From: Irineochytrium annulatum
Lineage: Eukaryota; Chytridiomycota; Chytridiomycetes; Chytridiales; Chytridiaceae
DNA: 16,909 bases
Direction of reading: 5' to 3'
NCBI GenBank assembly: GCA_027600665.1
Contig: JADGJL010000626.1
Span: forward strand, 1-16,909
Shown here: piece after piece, positions 8,073 through 16,909 of the stretch
Layout: every line of letters begins with the position of its first letter
Position numbering within the stretch: the stretch's first letter is position 1
The notes under the pieces: model-generated
What the model saw: only the letters and a program-made list of their open reading frames with translations
Databases searched by the model: none
Told to the model about the DNA's origin: nothing
Program-made: the position numbers and the translations under genes

Positions 8073-9606
8073 TCAATATGCCCTCGCCCGAAGATCATCA
8101 GCCCCGTGCGCGAACGTGCACAAATCTCCGAACCGGCACGTCCCCGTCCATTCGAAAAACCTACATATCTCCGTCTTGTAGACCCTGGCGTCCGTCAACT
8201 TCCTACCCTCGCCTCCACCACCACCGCCCGTGGCCGCCGTCGGCGCCGCAACAGGCGTCACCCCTCCCCAAGTCCTCCCGCCGCCGCCACCCGTAGCACG
8301 AGCCCCGGAACCTCCGGTGCCAGCTCCGGAAGAGTTGGCCGCCGCTGCCCCGCCCAAAAACGCCGGCGAGAGACTCTCCCTCAGCTCCCCGACGCCGTGC
8401 GCGAACCAGCACGTCTCGGGCCTCTCGCGGAAGCAACGGCCCGTTGCCACGAACGTCCGGCACAGGACCGTCTTGAACGGCGGCAGGGGAGGCTGCGTCG
8501 CGCCACCCGCGCCGTCGCCGCTTGCGCCCGGCACGCCGGAGGCCGACGCGCGGCGAGATTGCCCGCCCGACGCGAGACGCGGGGGGAGGATGGTCGTTGG
8601 GAGGGTGTCGGGGTCAATTCTCTGGGGCTTGAGCGGCGGCGTGAGGGCGGTGGTGGTAGTAGTGGTGGGTACGACGGGGCGCGGAGGGGACGGGATGAAG
8701 GAGGTCGGGAGGAATGCGGCGTCGAAGGATGGCGTCGGGGTGGACTGGGTGCGGCGACGACGGTCCTGGGCCGCTGCGGCGGACAGGAGGGATTGCGGGA
8801 GAGGTTGGGGCGTCATAGCGACGAAGGAAGAGCGACGGGGGAACGTGGCCGCGGGTGGGTTTGCGAACGGCATGTGGGCGGTGGAGAGGGGCAGCGGAAG
8901 CGGATGGGTCTTGGGTAGGTGCGTGGCCAAGGTCGCGAGGTGCGGGGAAGGGACGGACGTGAGGGACGAGGTGCGCTCCATGTCGAAGCGGGAGAACTAA
9001 AGGGGTGGAGGATAGTGGATTAGGGACCGGGCAAGAATGTAGCGAAGATAAACCTATACTCACAGTTGTATCCTCCTCCCAGAGTTTGAGCCAAGACTCG
9101 CTCCCAACTCCGACAGCACCGGCACCTTCCTCATTCAGCTTCCCCCCCACGGCCGCCACGGGGGCGAGCTTCGGGTTGCCGTTGCGGTCGATACTTGGTG
9201 TCGGCGGCGCGGACGATACGCCAAGATGCCTCGCGCCAACGTCCGCCGGGCCCTCAAGTCCTCCGGGCGGTGTGGAAGCCCTCACCATTTCGCTGAAGGT
9301 CACGGTCGACGTCGCGGTGGTGGTCGGCTGCGGCGGCGGGGTTGGGGTTGGCTGCTGTGGCGCGGTGGGTCTGTCCACGGTCCTCGACTGCGGCCTCCTG
9401 CCCGTGATGACCTCTGGGACGGGGCTTCTCCTCCCGATCGGGACGGTGAACAGCGGCCTCGCCTCGTACGAGAGCGGGCCTGGCGCCTGGCCGGCGGTCA
9501 TGTTCTGCATCGCGAAGGCCTTGCTGCGAGGGCTGAGGGACCAGCGGGGGTCGTGCAGGGAGAGAAATTCGTCGTCGAACGGGTGGGGTTGCGGGTGATG
9601 CAGCAT
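8073..9606 (-). CDS. Tandem CCCH zinc-finger protein, TTP/Tis11-like mRNA-decay regulator
   Basis: Exons on the minus strand are 9606-9064 and 8996-8073, with a 67-nt intron (9063-8997; GTGAGTATAG donor, CCCCTTTAG acceptor), giving 488 residues. The frame joins as WEEDTT/FSRFDMERT. The start is the first ATG after a likely 5' UTR intron. Most of the protein is Pro/Ser/Thr-rich and probably disordered. Finger 1 is C360, C369, C377, H381 (FKTVLCRTF lead, C-x8-C-x7-C-x3-H). Finger 2 is C459, C468, C474, H478 (YKTEICRFF lead, C-x8-C-x5-C-x3-H), ten residues from the C-terminus. Both leads match the (Y/F)KT-x-x-C signature of TTP-type fingers, which bind UAUUUAU in mRNA 3' UTRs and recruit deadenylases. 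The finger linker is about 77 residues instead of the usual 18, so RNA recognition may differ. It is divergent from the potassium-channel gene. Confidence 0.87.
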
Positions 9607-9620
9607 AACGTCGGTGATGC

Positions 9621-9716
9621 CTGGAAAGCGGGTGATGTGCGAGGGAGACTTCCCAGCGCTATATATCGGGGGAATGTCCGGCGGAGGAGGGCCGAAAAGT
9701 CGCGGTTCAAACTCAC
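9621..9716 (-). other. Probable 5' UTR intron of the zinc-finger gene
   Basis: On the minus strand, AATCCA/GTGAGTTTG supplies a donor at 9716 and CGCTTTCCAG an acceptor ending at 9621, enclosing 96 nt. The acceptor lies 14 bases before the chosen ATG at 9606. The enclosed sequence is also open in the coding frame (FEPRLFGPPPPDIPP), so it might instead be translated, extending the N-terminus. Confidence 0.4.
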
Positions 9717-10119
9717 TGGATTGTGGAGAAAGAACTTTACGATTCGAATATCGAATATCCCGAGAACAGAACACCAAAAAAAAACTGACTAAAAAACAAG
9801 AATAAAAAATATGTTGGAATACGGCCGTGACGCCGCCACCAAGCAAGCAAGAAATAACAATTGCATAATCCTCAGGTATGATGTTTAAACGGTGCTTGAT
9901 ATCTGTATGTGCAGCAGTGAGCATGGCGTTGGTCTGAAAGAATGTATCAGCCGTTCATCATTTTTACTGACCGACGCGATATTTGCTGTGGCGCCAACTG
10001 TCAAACTCTACGCCACTGCTGGCTTGAGCACCCATTCAACCCCAGCTACAAGAGGCCGTCAACGTCCGAGTATCACCTCCGCCCGCCGCCGTCCTCATCG
10101 ACGGCCGTTGTCTAGAGCG
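9717..10119. promoter_or_regulatory. Bidirectional promoter region between zinc-finger and potassium-channel genes
   Basis: About 400 bases separate the two divergent transcription units. The stretch 9770-9815 is A-rich on the plus strand, compatible with a nucleosome-depleted tract. A GTATGA donor at 9876, CTGAC at about 9968 and candidate AG acceptors near 10030 could mark a 5' UTR intron of the channel gene. A plus-strand frame continues in phase with the channel from an ATG at 9907, so part of this could be coding. Confidence 0.4.
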
Positions 10120-13041
10120 ATGCTCCCATTCGCGCTCTTCATCGGCCTCCTGGTGCCCATCTCGCTGTTCCTCAACATTCAATCCATCACGGTGCCCGGC
10201 TGGCTGTACAAGGACGACCGGGATCGCGACAATGGCGTGCTCGCCGGGTACCTGGGCGAAGGCATGATGGGCGGCGGCGGATCGGGCCGTGACAGGGATA
10301 AGATCGTGCACGTCATCGATCATAGCATCATTCTGGTCGCGAGCTCGGTGTCGATCGCGTTTGGGATCGTGGCGACGGGGGCGCTGTTTGTTAGGATGCT
10401 GGAGAGGAAGATCAAGTGGAGCACGAGAATCACGATCTTTGGGTCTTGCATGCAAGGTATTGGGCAAGGACTTAAGAAGAGCTGGACTCTTGTAGTGAAA
10501 GGATTTGGTTGAACTAACTCTTGCTTTCAAAAAGGCCTGATCTCCCTTTTTCTCGTCTGTGCATTCATTGCCGCCGCGATCCTTTCCAAGTCGGACGAGG
10601 TCTCAATCCGGTACACGTCCGGCATCATCTACGGCGCCCTCAGCTCGGCCAGTTCGCTCGTCGCATCCGCCATCGGATTTTATCAGATGCACCTGAATAG
10701 AGGACAGTTGTATGAGTGGACGCTCTATCAGTTGAGTTTCTCGCAACGACAGGTAAGTAAACGAAGGAGTCGGCACTTTCTGATTGCTTTCTTACAGGTG
10801 ATTCTTCTCACCATCGCTACCATCTTTTATACAGTGGCTGGCGGGCTCGTGTACGGGTTTATCGAGGACTGGGATTTCGATGATGCCGCTTATTGGGCTG
10901 TTGTGACGTTCACGACAATTGGCTTTGGGGATTTGTCTCCGAGGACGGTGTGGGGTAAGATTATCTTGCCGCCTTTTGCGTCCGTGGGTGTCGTCCTCGT
11001 TGCATTCAATATCTATGCCGTTCGCGAGGTTACGTTGGAGTTGATTACATTTCAGGTTTGTTTCAACGTTTCCGTTCTTTTGCCCAATCTTACTGCATAC
11101 TCAACGCTACCCATAGCTCGCCGACCACTTCTCCAAACGCTTCGGCGTCGACCGCGAGCAGGCGGCTGAGCCATACTCGCCCCAGGTCAGCCAAAGCGGC
11201 TCCGACCCCTACAACACCCCTCGCGTCACCACCGCCGGGCCGTCCACCCCGCGCTGGGCGCGCCCGCGCTCGTTATCAATCGATAGCCCCCGCACGCCCT
11301 CGTTCGACAGCTTCTCGCAAGCCATGATGGAACATGACGCACTGACGCACGGGTCGGCCGAGGACTCGGAGCACCCGACGCCGATCGGGGACATGGACCC
11401 GGAGATGTACAATCGGTGAGTGAGTCCTTGCCGACATGTACTGACGAGGAACGAAATCTCAGCCTGTATCGCTCCGTACCGCTCACGCGCTCCCACACGG
11501 TCGACGGCTTCTCCTCCGCCTTGCCGCGAACGCTGACGCTCTCCCGCGGCCAACACCGCCCCAATTTGACGATCACGGGCGACTCGAATCTCCTCCGCCG
11601 ACGGATGGTCGTGGACGCGACGCACCAGACCTTCCAGAAGCAGATCTCGAGAGCACTCGCGGTTGTGCTAGCAAACATGGTCGGGTTCGGCGCGCTGTTC
11701 GCGGCCTTCGAGGGGTGGGGGTTCTTTGAGGGGCTGTACTTCACCTTTGTCGCGTTGACGACGATCGGATATGGTTGGTCCCTGGTCTAGTTTTAAAAGC
11801 AATTAACTTCGGATAATACAACAGGTGACTATTCGCCGAAATCTGTCCAGTCGAAGGCAATCTTCATCTGGTTCATTTTCATCGGCGTCGCGTCCATCAC
11901 ATACCTGGGTTCGCTGCTTGCCGAGCGCGCGCTCAACCAGTGGACGCTGACGGTCAAACTGATTGAGCGTCGAGTGGACCGTTACGAGCGAAAGGCGCGC
12001 ATTAAGCGGCTCCACCTGAGCGACCGGAAGCACGGCGGGCACGCCCACACTCCGAGGGGGCCGAGCGCGATACGGTTTGCGGGGACGGCGGGAATCGACA
12101 GGAGAAACGGATCAAGCGAGGCACTGGCAGATGCGGCGGCTTCGGCGGCAGCAGCGTCCGGTAGGAACGAAGGCTACGACGGCGGAGGGTTAGCGAAGGC
12201 AAAGGAAGAGGAGCCGGACAGGCGTGTGCATTTGGAAGAGACAGAGACGCCGCGCGGGCTCGCGATTACATTTCCGCTCGTGGATGAGCCCGCGGAAATT
12301 GAAGTAGGCGGCGCGTCGACATCGTCATCGGTTCCTCCCCCTGTTTCTTCAACCGATCACGCCCGCTCGGAACCAGTCGCCGATGTGGTAGACACTCCCG
12401 CGCAACCCATACCTCTCCCTCCCCGGCGACTGACCCTCACGGATCCGCCGTTACCGCCACGCAATTCCACCACCTCCGCATCGGGCTCATCATCCGGTTC
12501 CCGTCGGCCGTCTCTCCGCCCCGGCTCAATTCATATCGACGTCGCGAGCCGGACCGTGCGGATCACGCCGGACCGCCGCGAGTCCGGCTCTTGGGGTCGC
12601 GCTTTGGCCGGTTCCGGCCTGTCCAGCTCCGTACCCACATCGGGAGCGTCGGGCGAGCAAGGCGGGCGTCGGCAGTGGGTGTTTGGGAGGCGGAATCATA
12701 AGAGGGTCGGGAGCACCGATGCGGTGGTCGGGTTGCGAGTGGGTGACGATGAGGAGAGCGGGAGGACGGAGACGAGCTTGACTGGCGTTAGCGATGGGGA
12801 GAGTGAGGACGGTGATGGCGAGGGTGATGGAAGAATGTCGGAGTCGAGCGAGGATGAAGTGGCCGCGAGAGGGAACGCGCTTAGGGTTTTTGCGAGGCGG
12901 AGGAGGAGGAAGGCGGCGCCTAACGAGCAGTTGGGGGAGGGCTCGACGTTGACGGGGTCGAGCGAGAGGAACGGGTCGTCGAGAGAGGGAAGGTCGAGGG
13001 GGTCGTCGAGGGATGAGATGGCGCCATTGATTCCGAAGTAG
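10120..13041 (+). CDS. TOK-type outward-rectifier potassium channel (8 TM, two pores)
   Basis: Six exons: 10120-10456, 10535-10752, 10798-11055, 11117-11415, 11463-11773 and 11825-13041. Introns are 78, 45, 61, 47 and 51 nt, all GT-AG and frame-consistent, giving 879 residues. Pore 1 is TTIGFGD (224-230) between TM5 (about 186-206) and TM6 (about 240-258). Pore 2 is TTIGYGD (470-476) between TM7 (about 434-452) and TM8 (about 484-507). Four hydrophobic segments (about 3-22, 68-92, 106-129, 140-162) precede pore 1, the TOK layout known only in fungi. The channel releases K+ across the plasma membrane on depolarisation and sets membrane potential. The cytosolic TM6-TM7 linker (about 270-430) is long and Ser/Pro-rich. 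The C-terminal tail of some 370 residues is disordered, with acidic and Arg/Ser blocks. TM1 follows the chosen Met almost directly, so the N-terminus may be incomplete; an in-frame ATG at 9907 would add 71 residues. Confidence 0.9.
10753..10797 (+). other. 45-nt stopless, frame-preserving intron of the potassium-channel gene
   Basis: The donor GTAAGTAA and acceptor TTTCTTACAG are strong. The length is a multiple of three, it lies in phase 0 and has no stop, so retention would add fifteen residues (VSKRRSRHFLIAFLQ) exactly before TM5. CTGAT at 10781-10785 is a possible branch site. Confidence 0.7.
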
Positions 13042-13263
13042 AAATGCATATCTGCTCATGTGTTTATCATTATAAATATGTTCATCACTATTGTGCTTAC
13101 TTATCTCATGCCTCTCTTGTCTTCGTGTTATTTAATATTCTCGTTTCCAAAGGCATGCTTTTTAATCTATGCATTATATATCAAAGACCGAAGAACAGGA
13201 AGTTTACTCTGATGCGTGCTATAGTTTATTGTATGTAGTGCTCAGTGATGTATTTTTTGCTGT
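13042..13263. other. Short AT-rich spacer between convergent genes
   Basis: The channel gene and the ABTB1 homologue end tail to tail about 220 bases apart, so their 3' UTRs may overlap. TATTATAAATATG near 13069 and AT-rich stretches on both strands could serve polyadenylation. No gene is seen. Confidence 0.5.
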
Positions 13264-15033
13264 TTAAATGCCAATGCCGAGTTTCTGCAATACCGCGTCC
13301 AACCCGTCCATCTTCGCCTTGTATTCCCGATACGACTCTGTCATCAAACGCCGCAAGATCCCCAATCTCAGCAGCGGTATCTTCTTTCCCGTCGACACCG
13401 TCTCATCGATATTGTGCACTTTCGCAATCCACCACCTCAAGTCGTCGACGAAGATAACAGTGTCGAGCTCCTCCCTGTTGATCGTGCTCTCACACGATTC
13501 GGTCAGGAGGCTCGAAAACTCCTCTGTACCCAGGTGGTCATGCAGTGTCTCTGCATAGAAACGCGTGACGACCTGTTCTAAACGGGGTAGGTTTAGATAC
13601 CAGGACGTACGGAGGAGAGATGGAGGGTCGGGGAGAAAGGTGCGTGGGAGGGCAGCGAGGTAGTTCACAGTGAGGGTCTTGAGGCGCGGGAGGAGGAGTA
13701 TATCGGCCGCGTTAAGAAGAGCGATGCAGTGATTTGTCGTGAACCGAGTCACGTTATCCTGTTGAAATATTCACCGCCTTAAAAAATGGAAATCCAAAGC
13801 CAGTGACGGGCAAGGACAACCAACCGTGTATAGGTACTCGATCACGCAGGCAAAAACGAACGGATCCTTTACCGCCGTGATCGACAACTCCTTATTCGCA
13901 ACCTTACAGCCCGAGTCAACACTCCTCGCACCCTGCTGCTGCTCATTGAAGCTCTTCAGCGCCCGAAAGTACTCGCTCCGGTCCAGGAAGGGCGCGTGGC
14001 ACCGGAACTTGACGCCACCGATCACCACCGACACGTCCGGGTGGGACGCGTCTAATAGGACGCCCACAGACTCGTCCGCCGCACCGTGCTCACCCATACT
14101 AACGCTAACGCTCCAAACAATCTCGTCCGCTAGCCGCTTAAGATCCGCCTGCACGCCCTTTGTGTCCCTACCCTTCACGGCGCTAATTTTCTCCCTCGTC
14201 CCATCGCCCACGCTCGTCAGCGCCTCCCTCATCACGTCGAGCCTCCACGCCTTGCACACCATCACGGCCTCCTCCATTAATGGTTCGGGGATCTCCACCG
14301 CACCCGTATAACACCACAGCAAAACGCCCTCCATCACGTCCGGGTGGACCTTCCCGCTCCGCACTGGCACGATACTCCGTCCGCGCCACCGTGTATTCAG
14401 CTGCTCACAGAAGTAGGAGGACCGGGCGGCCAACATAAAGCGGTGCGCGTGGACGTCGCGAGAGAAGGGGTGGTGGGGGAAGGTGAAGGCGATATCCTTG
14501 GAGGGGTGGTCCCGGTGGAGGAAAGTGGTGAAGAGGGCGAAGTCGGAGGTGTAATCGAGCGCCTTGGTGACGTTAAAGGTGCGGAGAAGGTTGCGGATCT
14601 TATTATTCAAGGCTCCTAAGAAAATACGTCAGCAACAGCGACAATACGCGTAAAGCTCAACAAGGAAGGGGGCGAGTAATACCGTACAGAGCGCGCTCGC
14701 CCTCGAAACTCGATGGGTCGCACATCGCGCCACCCTGTGTGTTATCGTCCCAAGATTAACATACATTGCACGCAAGCGAGTTTTGTCTTTACCAGCAAGA
14801 GATACTCGACGATCTCGACGTGTCCGCATAGCGACGCGTAAAAGAGCGGCGTAGAGTCCCACTTATCTCGCTTGTTGATGGGCACCTAAGAGTAACTATC
14901 AACTTCCACTCCGCCAGAATAAAAAAATCAGAACAATTACCTCCTCGGCCTCGACCAGCCTCTTGACACGAGTTAGATCACCCTCCCTACAGCTCCGGCA
15001 GAGGTCTTCGAACAGCGGGTGATCGTCGTCCAT
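13264..15033 (-). CDS. ABTB1: Ankyrin repeat and double BTB/POZ protein, ABTB1 homologue
   Basis: Five exons on the minus strand: 15033-14941, 14885-14793, 14734-14683, 14615-13825 and 13758-13264. Introns are 55, 58, 67 and 66 nt, all GT-AG, giving 507 residues against about 478 in the animal protein. The start is the first true ATG (MDDDHPLFEDLCRSCREGD); an upstream in-frame extension begins with GTG. Residues 1-75 are ankyrin-like, with RDKWDSTPLFYASLCGHVE and SFEGERALYGAL, hallmark stretches of ABTB1. BTB1 spans about 112-190 (VHAHRFMLAARSSYF). BTB2 spans about 271-385 (PDVSVVIGGVKFRCHAPFL, RSEYFRAL), followed by a BACK-like helical end. Family members are thought to act as substrate adaptors for Cullin-3 ubiquitin ligases, and ABTB1 has been linked to elongation factor eEF1A. 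The role in this organism is inferred. It is divergent from the FAX-like gene. Confidence 0.92.
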
Positions 15034-15413
15034 CAGATGTCGATGTTGATGATGGTGCCCGTTTGTCAAAGTATTTGAAGTGCATTCGTTCACGACAGAG
15101 TGATACTGTGATGCTGGACAACATCAAAAACGCTAAACTTCGGACGCGATCAAGCAGCATGCACCCTCCCCTCTCTCGTGCCCCCCGCCGTCGTCGCGAA
15201 CAAATGCAGAGAAAATTTTAATTTCTTCGGCACGGAACTCACCTGCCAAAAGCTCGTTTTATTCTTAACCAAAAATGACCAAAGAAAATCATTAGACGGC
15301 GTTATCGAAACTGTTGTTGATAAAAGTAATACACAGAAACTGCTCCAGATTTGAAATAACGGAGTACCTTGTTATCCTGATGCCATATCACTTCCGTCAA
15401 ATCACACTCCGCA
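15034..15413. promoter_or_regulatory. Bidirectional promoter region between ABTB1 homologue and FAX-like gene
   Basis: 380 bases lie between divergent start codons. They contain a pyrimidine-rich block near 15163-15190 and AT-rich stretches at 15215-15230 and 15257-15300. No clear TATA box is seen. An ATG at 15380 begins a 57-codon frame (to 15550) that overlaps the FAX-like start out of frame. If transcribed, it would act as an overlapping upstream frame. Confidence 0.4.
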
Positions 15414-16774
15414 ATGATGCCAGTATCCGCGACACCCTCGCCCTCGCACACGACGGTGTCCCCGTCCCCGACGGCCATCGCCGTCAGTTCGATCGGCGTC
15501 ACCGCGACGCCGGCTCCGCCCCTCGGCGGCCCGATCGCCCACCATTTTAGCTCCTCGTACCTCCCTCCTTTCCTTCACCAATTGCACGAGGATCATCCGA
15601 CCAAGACCTTCCTGCTTCTTTCGTGCATCCTTCTGACCTCTCCTTTACTGGTCGGTTTCGGGTTCCAGTGGCTGGACAAGATCCGATCGGGGACCTGGAG
15701 GAAAGGAGGAAAGGGACGGAGGGGGTCGAATGCAAGCAAGCGCGGGGTTTCGGGGAGCAAACGGAGTAAAGGGGAGAAGGCCGGGAACGGGCAGGGCGAT
15801 GGGATATTGACGCTGCATGCGTTTGAGAGGCCAGATCAGACGAAGATGCCGGGTTTGCCGAGCTACGTGAGTAGTTCGCCCCTTTCCCATATCGTGCAGT
15901 ACATGCTAACGATGCGCAACAGTCACCGTACTGCATTAAGCTTGAGACCTACCTCCGCGCCTCCGAGACGCCCTACGTCCTCAACACCTCCTCCCGCTTC
16001 TCCCGCAAAGGCAAAAAACCCTACTTGACCTACGGCCCGGACAACGAGGTGGCCGACTCCCACTTCTGCATCCTCTGGCTCCGGGACACGTTGAACATCT
16101 GCCTCGACACGCCTCGCCTGGGACACGCCCAGCTTGGCGTCGTCGAGAGCTACCGCACGATGATCGAGGAAGGCATCCTGCCGCTCGTCGGGCACCGACG
16201 GTGGTGCGGGCTCGATGCCAAAGCGAGGGACTTTGTGCTCAAAAACGCTCTCACGCCAGTGCCGTGGTTCATCCGCCCGTTCGTGCTGTGGCACGTCGGG
16301 TGGAAGGGCGCCCGGCGTGCCAAGCTGACGGGCCTGTCGTCGCACACGCGCCACGAGCAGATGACGGTGTTTTGCGCACGCCTGGACAGCATCTCGACGC
16401 TGCTGGGGGACGACGAGCACGTGTTAGGGACGGACGCGCCGACGAGCCTGGACTGCGTCGTGTATGCGGCGCTGGCGAGCATCCTGCTGAGTCGACATCC
16501 TGCCACGCTGGATCTGGAGGAGGAGGTGATGCGACGGGGCAATCTGGTGGGGTTTGTCAGGAGGATGACGGAGCGGTACTACGTTGAGCTTGCGGGTGGT
16601 GTGGATTGGGATGACATGGAGAGACGGAGCCTAGAGTTGGAGGAGGCGGAGCTTGGTGAAGACGTGGGGGAGGTGGATAATGAGGCGGAGGAGGATGTGG
16701 AAGAGGAGGATGAGGGCGAAGTGGACGAGGATGATGATGATGAGGTGGTCATCTATGGCGATGACGACAATTAA
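15414..16774 (+). CDS. FAX-like (failed axon connections/metaxin-type) GST-fold protein with N-terminal membrane anchor
   Basis: Two exons, 15414-15866 and 15923-16774, around a 56-nt intron (GTGAGTAG donor, ATGCTAAC branch site, GCAACAG acceptor), giving 434 residues. Residues 1-60 are Ser/Thr/Pro-rich. A membrane segment at about 64-86 (TFLLLSCILLTSPLLVGF) is followed by a basic linker (91-125), which suggests a single-pass anchor with the GST part cytosolic. The thioredoxin-like N-domain begins at ILTLHAFERP (131) and contains SPYCIKLETYLRASETPY and RKGKKPYLTYG, typical of FAX/GST_N_4 proteins. The helical C-domain (about 215-372) has GHAQLG, HTRHEQ and GTDAPTSLDC. Residues 388-434 form a Glu/Asp-rich tail. 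The enzymatic activity of this family is not established; it relates to metaxins and some bacterial GSTs. The intron separates PSY from SPYC, just before the signature motif. Confidence 0.87.
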
Positions 16775-16909
16775 CGACGATGAGCAAGAATATCGGGGGT
16801 ACAATGCCCCTTAGGTTTGTATGAAGCTTGCTGTTCCGCCTTCTTCCACTCTTCTTGCTCGCACTTTGCAGTTGCACGAGGTGTTTTGTTGAGATGTAAT
16901 CAGGACGCC
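16775..16909. other. 3' flank of the FAX-like gene
   Basis: 135 bases to the window end. No gene or clear polyadenylation signal was recognised. A small imperfect inverted repeat, GGGGTACAATGCCCC, lies at about 16796-16810. Confidence 0.4.

Noticed and set aside
8031..9000. Plus-strand frames of 295 and 256 codons opposite the CCCH gene
   Set aside because: Antisense shadows of GC-rich Pro/Ser/Gly codons. The minus strand has two recognisable zinc fingers and a frame-joining intron.
9700..9716. CGGTTCAAACTC resembling a tRNA B box
   Set aside because: No A box or cloverleaf could be found at the right distance; it overlaps a splice donor of the zinc-finger gene.
9907..10119. In-frame N-terminal extension of the TOK channel from ATG 9907
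   Set aside because: Not used as the start because the region holds a plausible 5' UTR intron and the peptide has no TOK-like features, but not excluded; noted in the gene entry.
12526..13059. Minus-strand frames opposite the TOK C-terminal tail
   Set aside because: Arg/Pro-rich shadow of Ser/Gly/Glu-rich coding sequence; no splice or domain support.

Overview
The window looks like nuclear DNA from a filamentous or yeast-like fungus. Genes sit on both strands and carry short spliceosomal introns (45-78 nt) with GT donors, AG acceptors and several CTAAC-like branch sites. Coding sequence is GC-rich in third codon positions and the spacers are AT-rich. The gene families point the same way: CFEM-like GPI-anchored wall proteins, a TOK-type two-pore potassium channel with eight membrane segments, and an F-box/LRR protein. 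I cannot name the phylum or species. No tRNA, rRNA, transposon, CRISPR array or bacterial signal was recognised. No virus or toxin gene was seen.

Layout. 1-158: possible 5' end of a minus-strand gene leaving the window. 159-1065: no convincing gene, only a weak minus-strand frame broken by one TAG. About 1066-2911 (+): F-box/LRR protein with a probable 76-nt first intron. 3576-4178, 5440-6015 and 6481-7047 (all +, intronless): three small secreted, GPI-anchored six-cysteine proteins. The second and third are a tandem duplication that reaches into their 3' flanks. 8073-9606 (-): two-exon CCCH zinc-finger protein of the TTP/Tis11 type. 10120-13041 (+): six-exon TOK potassium channel, divergent from the zinc-finger gene. 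13264-15033 (-): five-exon ankyrin plus double-BTB protein matching ABTB1. 15414-16774 (+): two-exon FAX-like (failed axon connections) GST-fold protein with an N-terminal membrane anchor and an acidic tail, divergent from the ABTB1 homologue.

Most genes are housekeeping or regulatory and share no obvious pathway: ubiquitin-linked adaptors (F-box, ABTB1), mRNA decay (CCCH), membrane potential (TOK) and a membrane-tethered GST-like protein. The accessory-looking part is the surface-protein cluster at 3.5-7.2 kb. Its members share cysteine spacing and an almost identical SKSGAS motif before the GPI tail. They differ in the stalk: the first member has a very methionine-rich segment that suggests metal (copper) handling, which is inference only. 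Exon boundaries were set by hand from splice consensus plus reading-frame continuity. First exons of the F-box, TOK and zinc-finger genes are the least certain parts.
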